64,000 nt of DNA from Ignelater luminosus (Eukaryota; Arthropoda; Insecta; Coleoptera; Elateridae): positions 62,001 through 126,000 of the forward strand of contig VTPC01090557.1 of the NCBI GenBank assembly GCA_011009095.1, given 5' to 3'. Made by a program: the position numbers and the translations under genes. The notes under the pieces are model-generated. The model saw nothing but the letters and a program-made list of their open reading frames with translations, searched no databases and was not told the DNA's origin. How positions within the stretch are numbered: position 1 is the stretch's first letter; the number at the start of each line of letters is the position of its first letter. Positions 59,301-64,000 of the stretch are shown in pieces.

Positions 59301-60423
59301 TTATTGCACCTTCCGCAATGCGTCAATTAGTTTCCATATAGTAGGGTGATCGACTCCTAGCTCTGGCTTCGGCGAGCAGCCGCAGAGACCTTCCTTGTTT
59401 AAGACCCTATTTTGTAAGTTCCAAACTGCTGGTGAAAATAAACCGAGACGCCTGCCATGGCCACGTCTGTTTGGACGACCTAAATAAGTATCTTCAAACC
59501 ACTCCAATAAAGTCGTAGTTCAGGTGGAAGTTCATTTGCCAATCCATCCACATATTCATCCAAATCGTTAACAGCAACGAAAGCCAAAGAAAATACCATT
59601 TTGGCTTTTAAAGCGAAATCCGGGTCATCGTTGTAAACCGCCGTAAATCCCATTTCAGCTAAACGTTTTTTCATGTTTTTGGCTAAGTGGAAGAAGCACC
59701 CGTTAATAGTCACTTCAAGAAAACATTCCGACATAGTAGCAGTTGCTGTCTGTTCCAAATCGCATGTGATACACGCTGGATTTAATTTGGCAACAAGTCC
59801 TTTATTGCTTGGAATAGTTGAACGTAGGTTCTGCGTTGCTTGTTTAGGAACAGCGCGTAAAATACAGGATGTAGTCCTCCTAGTTTCTTTGCCATCGCAA
59901 CATAAACCTGAGAAAATAATTTCGCCGAAATGGAAAATGTTCCATCGGCGAACCAATTTTGCGAAGTCTGTAGATGTTGCAGCCAACTTTCTTTCCCAAT
60001 ATCAAGATTCTGTTACCATCATTTCACCTACTCTTGTGTAGTAAGAAGTTTTCCTCTACTCCTTCATGAGGCCGATATAATTTATACACATTTAGTATAA
60101 TTTAATATCTTGTAATGTAACAGGATCTAGAGGTGCAGCATATACTTGATAGCAAAACTACTGGGAACAGCAGCTTGACCTGCTTGGGATAAGTTGAACA
60201 AGCACTCGTTTATTACTTGAGCTGGGTTTTCTACAGTTGCTTCTGCACACTGCTTTATCACTTCACCATCTTTAGTATGAAATCTTGCATTGCAACGCCC
60301 TATCTGCTCGTACCGCCAAACCTTAATGCTAACACCACTCTTACTGGGTTTATCAAAAACGTATAGGTAACCGTTATGATGTTGCTTTTCTTTCCCCCGT
60401 GTGGTTAGAATTTGTACTTCCAT
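59301..60423 (-). pseudogene. MULE-type transposase relic with FLYWCH zinc finger
   Basis: On the minus strand the first open piece (60423-60127) reads MEVQILTTRGKEKQHHNGYL, then WRYEQIGRCNARFHTKDGEV, a FLYWCH-type zinc-finger arrangement. The next piece (59986-59480) has NPACITCDLEQTATATMSEC and INGCFFHLAKNMKKRL, matching the middle Asp and the C-x2-H region of MULE transposases, then LPPELRLYW. The last piece (59507-59301) has WFEDTYLGRPNRRGHGRR and LGVDHPTIWKLIDALRKVQ, a conserved MULE C-terminus common in insect genomes. The order is collinear, but frames change between pieces and part of the core is missing. Terminal repeats were not found. Confidence 0.85.
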
Positions 60424-60866
60424 ATTGTTAACTCGTAGAAGACCAGAGAACTAAAAATTATTTTACGAAGGGTAGCTTATTCTATAGTCAAATCAGTCAT
60501 TACTGACAACACTTTCAACGAAAAGGTTCATTGTTTCATTTCTGAGTAAGATGTTAAATTTAAAACTTATTTTCGTTTTCATGAATGGCACTGGTGGTCA
60601 AAGCAGGGATTAGTGCGTTATAACAAAGCCATAAAAGCGACTTGTTTCCGGCTTAACAATGAATAAGAGGTACTAGAGATTAGTTTTCTGCTGGCGACAA
60701 CATTTGCAGCGGCGGCGGCCGGCTCATTAGTAATCATAAACAGACGGTTAACACAAAATTACATACCGAACTGTGCAACTTCCCATGTTTAATTTTTATT
60801 GTTAAGTTTTCACTGAATGATGAAATGGCCGGCGATAAACCGGCGACGCTGAACTGTCCTAGACCG

Positions 60867-60911
60867 CCTCCAGTCGATCGTTTCGTCCTTGTTTAGACTC
60901 ATCAGTGGAAG
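60867..60911 (-). ncRNA. Hammerhead ribozyme motif, second copy
   Basis: On the minus strand: CTTCCA (60911-60906), CTGATGA (60905-60899), helix II GTCTAAACAAGGAC, an intact GAAA (60884-60881), CGATCG, then GAC where GTC would be expected at the cleavage site, and TGGAGG (60872-60867) pairing with CTTCCA. The core is perfect; only the cleavage triplet departs from the NUH rule. Upstream sequence ACCAGCATGAAG..GCAAGTATTGACT is shared with the copy at 46.26 kb, downstream sequence is not. Confidence 0.75.
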
Positions 60912-61555
60912 ATAATGAGTCAATACTTGCCCACTTCATGCTGGTTATTTACAAAAGCTAATGCAACATTAGCAGCATGAAAATCCTAAGGCGCCATCTA
61001 ATAGCAACGCCGAGTACGAAGAATAAATGGCTCGACATGCTATTCTTATTCAAAAATAGAAAATATAAAAAAATTGTTCTAACTTTTAGTAGGGTTTATA
61101 TGTATAATAAAAATATAAAGTAGGGTTTTTGTCTTTCTATCAGTGTTAATATGTGGCCGTTTGCTGGGTACGCTGCGGTTGTTTATAACGGTTCGTTATT
61201 TCAAATTTATTGAATTTATTTTCGTAAATTATCATTAACTTTTATAGTTGATTTGCTTATTCGTCACATTAAACCAGGAATGGTGTATTTTCAAGCTTTT
61301 CTTATTTAAAATTATCCTTTGAAGGAAGTGCGACCTTTTGGATTTCGGGACTTCCCCTAACAAAGTATCCTTCAATTAGTTCGATTTAAGTATTCTTTTT
61401 TTTTGAATAATTGCTGTTCTCACGTATAAAAACTTCATTTGTGTTTGATAATTTTTTAGAAATTCCAATTCGAATTTTTTTTATTGTTTTTAATGTTTGT
61501 TTAAAGTAGTAGGTAAACTTTGTTGATGCCTATCGTTGTCATTTATACAAAGCTT

Positions 61556-61712
61556 TCATTTAAAAACTTCCCACCTCGAATAACTCTTTAGTTTCCCAAC
61601 TGATTAGAGTAGGTTATTAAATGTCCCCCTCCAAAACAAAAACAATGCATTTCAGCCATTTTTGTTAATTTTACTAATTAAAGAATCATTCAAGGTGGAA
61701 AGTTTTCAAATA
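61556..61712. mobile_element. Short MITE copy, relative of the one at 10.6-11.3 kb
   Basis: About 155 bases, AAACTTCCCACCTCGAATAA at the left and the complementary AAGGTGGAAAGTTTTC at the right, sharing the TAGAGTAGGTTATTAAATGT core with the longer copy. It retains essentially the two terminal repeats only and sits inside the fourth LTR-like unit. Confidence 0.8.
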
Positions 61713-62074
61713 ATTTACTTTGATATTGGTACTAATTTAACTGTTCAACGATAAATTGGAATTTATATTAATTTTGTTCTTGTATTATTATATTTAAGTG
61801 CTAGTTTTGTTGAACCAAAGTGACGTCATTTTGAATTATTATTTGATAACAACAAAATTTAAAAGTTGTTCTAACTTTAACAGGCTTTTTACCAGTTGTT
61901 CGATTTATTTGTTTGTTCTTTTGTTTTGTTTTACACATGTAATAAATTGATAAAGTTAAACTGTACGTCTTTTTTTTTTATTTGTTTGTTGATGAAAAAC
62001 AAGTCTGCTCAGGTTTTGGATTTTTGTCCCATTTAATAATAAATCAAAATCCTGGCGCCTAACATTGAAATATA

Positions 62075-63511
62075 CAGGTGTCCGAAAAGTATGGAATATC
62101 CTATATATCTCGGTAAATATGCATTTTATAGAAAAATCTTTCCTATAAAAGTTGTTTAGTGTTTAGTTTTACATTACAGGGCAATACCAAATAACTACTA
62201 TTTTTTAAAAAACAAAAGCGAGACGCATAACGCTTCAATTTTTTTTAATGGGAAGGTATCCCTTTATTGTACTCATTTGATAGAGAATGTTTTTCTCTTT
62301 TCAATGATGTAAAACTTTGATACACTTGCATAAGTAAATTTTGATTAAAACGCAAAAAATTGTTTGAAAGTTTATTTCAATATTCATCTGTTACGAATTG
62401 AAAATTTTGTATAACTACACTCTACAGTTCATAGAAGATGTTCAAAGTGTGCACCATTCACAGCTTGATAATGATAAAGTCGTCTTTTAGATTCGTTTAT
62501 TACATTTTGAAGGGTTTTTGGTGTGATAGCTCTAATCTCTGTTCTTATACGGTCTTTTAGAGTTCCAATATCTTCCGGTATATCGACATAAATCGTATTT
62601 TTGAGATGGCCCCACAGAAAAAAATCAAGTGGACTTAAATAAAGCGAGCGAGCTGGCCATTCTACTGCACCTCTTCTGCCTATCCATCGATAAGGGAAGG
62701 TATTGTCAAGAAACTGTCGGACATTAATGCCGAAATGAAGAACACTGTCTTGTTGCAATCATATTCTATTATGGGGTACATTTGAATCTAGTCCATTAGG
62801 AAATAGAACAGCTAAATCAGGACCTAAGTCAAATCTTAAGAAATCTAGATAAGCATCCACTGTTAAATTATGTTCTATACAAAAAGTCCCAAAATTTGGG
62901 TTTTAATAATTCCTGCCCAGACATTGACTTTCTGCTGATATTGGGGGTGCCCTTCTACATACCAGCCAGGATTTAGCGAAGACCAGTGGCGCGCGTTTTG
63001 CTTGTTAATGGTACCATTCAAACAAAACGTTGCCTTATTTTACTTACAGTAGACTAAGAAATATGGTATTCGTTATTAAACAAATTGCAAACTTTTTCCT
63101 GTGTTCTCCTTCTGTCTCCATATCCCAGCCTCATTAAAATTTTGATGCGATGCCTTTCTGATAAATGATTCATAGCAAGTTTCATTTTTTTGTAACTTTG
63201 TTGTCCTCACGTTAATTAAAGTGTCTAAATTAATTAAACGAATAACTTTTCACTTTAGTTCGGTTATTAATTGACATTTCTACAACGCATTTAATTGTTG
63301 CAACAAACAACACCGACCATAATGTGACTAAATGGTATTGAAAATTTAAAAGACCGAATAAAATTTTAAGCGTTATTCAAACAATTTTTTGCATTTTAAT
63401 CAAAATTTACTTATGTAACTGTATCAAAGTTTTACATCATTGAAAAGAGAAAACTATTCTCTATCAATTTACTGAGATATATAGAATATTCCATACTTTT
63501 CGGACACACTG
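62075..63511 (-). mobile_element. Tc1/mariner-superfamily transposon, degraded gene
   Basis: TIRs of about 45 bp with a few mismatches start CAGGTGTCCGAAAAGTATGG at 62075 and end in the complement at 63511, with TA at 62073-62074 and 63512-63513. The element sits in an LTR-like unit; the related unit near 54050 lacks it, so the empty site is visible in the window and matches the predicted TA junction. Confidence 0.9.
62429..63185 (-). pseudogene. Transposase remnant of the 62-63.5 kb Tc1/mariner-type element
   Basis: The minus strand starts MKLAMNHLSERHRIKILMRL (ATG at 63185-63183), a helix-turn-helix N-terminus, and later reads NGTINKQNARHWSS, HPQYQQKVNVWAGI, LDFLRFDL and, in the last open frame (62758-62429), WIGRRGAVEWPARS, SPLDFFLWGHLKN and VNGAHFEHLL. 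This is the order of domains in a widespread insect Tc1/mariner transposase. Stops and frameshifts break it in several places, and the segment with the first catalytic Asp is missing, so it cannot supply its own transposase. A relative is at 9530-9976. Confidence 0.85.
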
Positions 63512-63759
63512 TATAGTGTGTAATTGTCTTATCAGATATCTGAGTTGAATATTATTTAGGGCAGACCTGTGGTTTATCATTGATATATATATATATCCCT
63601 AATCTACTATAAGACTATCTGACACCCACGATCCAAATTGAGATGAGTCATTAACCGGAATGGATTTAGTTAGTTAGTAAGTAAGTTGTATTCGCTAAGA
63701 TGAGTAACCTTTTTAAGGTAAATTTAATGCAAAGCAAACTCGTAGATTTTACATGTTAC

Positions 63760-63905
63760 GGTTACTATATATGTGGCCAATGGCTAGCTAAGCTAAGGAT
63801 GCCAATGCAGGCTTTGTTGCGGTTATGGTTACTATATATGTAGCCATTATTGACTGGGCGAGCTAAGAGTGCCAGTGCCAGCATTTAGCCATTAGTACCC
63901 GAGGA
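63760..63905 (+). repeat. Diverged tandem pair of about 70 bp
   Basis: GGTTACTATATATGTGGCCA and GGTTACTATATATGTAGCCA start two consecutive units that continue with GCTAAGCTAAGGATGCCA and GAGCTAAGAGTGCCA. Confidence 0.7.
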
Positions 63906-64000
63906 AGACCATGTTTGGCCTGAACAGTCTGATGTTGTTTGGTATCCATTCAAGAATATTATAAAGTTAATAACCCCACCAAAATCTTTGAATTCTAGAG

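Larger units (their letters stand above)
61180..63759 (+). mobile_element. LTR-like unit 4 (fossil) with two nested elements
   Basis: Related to the three units at 49.7-55.9 kb by its head (CGGTTCGTTA, CCCCTAACAAAG, CGTATAAAA) and end (GATGAGTAACC, ATGTTAC). It is broken and shorter than the others once the nested MITE (61556-61712) and the Tc1-type element (62075-63511) are set aside. Confidence 0.65.

Noticed and set aside
1-64000. CRISPR arrays, rRNA genes, bacterial operons
   Set aside because: None seen; the repeats present are mobile-element or satellite type and the genome is eukaryotic.

Overview
This 64 kb window is AT-rich nuclear DNA from an insect, and a beetle is plausible. The reasoning: it carries terminal exons of the insect thyrostimulin genes (the glycoprotein-hormone subunits GPB5 and GPA2), irritans-type mariner transposons, jockey-type LINEs, a FLYWCH/MULE transposase and a pogo-like transposase. 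No bacterial-style gene layout is present. The species cannot be fixed from sequence alone.

Host genes. Only two host coding exons are secure. At 11618-11866 (+) is the last exon of Gpb5. At 45540-45799 (-) is the last exon of Gpa2. The two subunits form the heterodimeric cystine-knot hormone thyrostimulin. The genes point at each other (tail to tail) and are separated by about 33.7 kb filled almost entirely with mobile elements. Upstream exons with the signal peptides were not found and probably lie outside the window or in very diverged form. A short exon-like segment at 46009-46077 (-) lies just upstream of the Gpa2 exon.

Layout. 0-5 kb: copies of an unclassified GC-rich repeat family (called R1 here) and a whole-looking mariner (3623-4915). 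5-11.6 kb: AT-rich DNA, a small hairpin element, a LINE fragment, a BEL/Pao fossil, a Tc1-type transposase scrap and a long-TIR MITE. 11.6-19 kb: Gpb5 exon, a short TTAGG tract, and a Tc1/IS630-type element with an intron (15366-17679). 19-30 kb: LINE and Ty3/Gypsy fossils, a 9-bp-period array, jockey-type LINE pieces and an LTR-like repeat. 32-40 kb: R1 copies in inverted arrangement with GC-rich 9-bp-period arrays, then a minisatellite. 40-46 kb: a Gypsy scrap, a second whole-looking mariner (42407-43698) nested in an older repeat, a LINE reverse-transcriptase scrap and the Gpa2 exon. 46-49 kb: a repeat carrying a hammerhead-ribozyme motif and more R1. 49.6-64 kb: four 1.7-kb LTR-like units, two of which sit in tandem inside a pogo-like transposon, a MULE/FLYWCH transposase relic, a second hammerhead copy, and a Tc1-type element and a MITE nested in the fourth LTR-like unit.

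The most interesting points are the convergent thyrostimulin pair, two distinct mariners with open transposase frames and perfect terminal repeats, hammerhead-ribozyme motifs in a dispersed repeat, and nested insertions whose borders are confirmed by unoccupied paralogous copies inside the same window.
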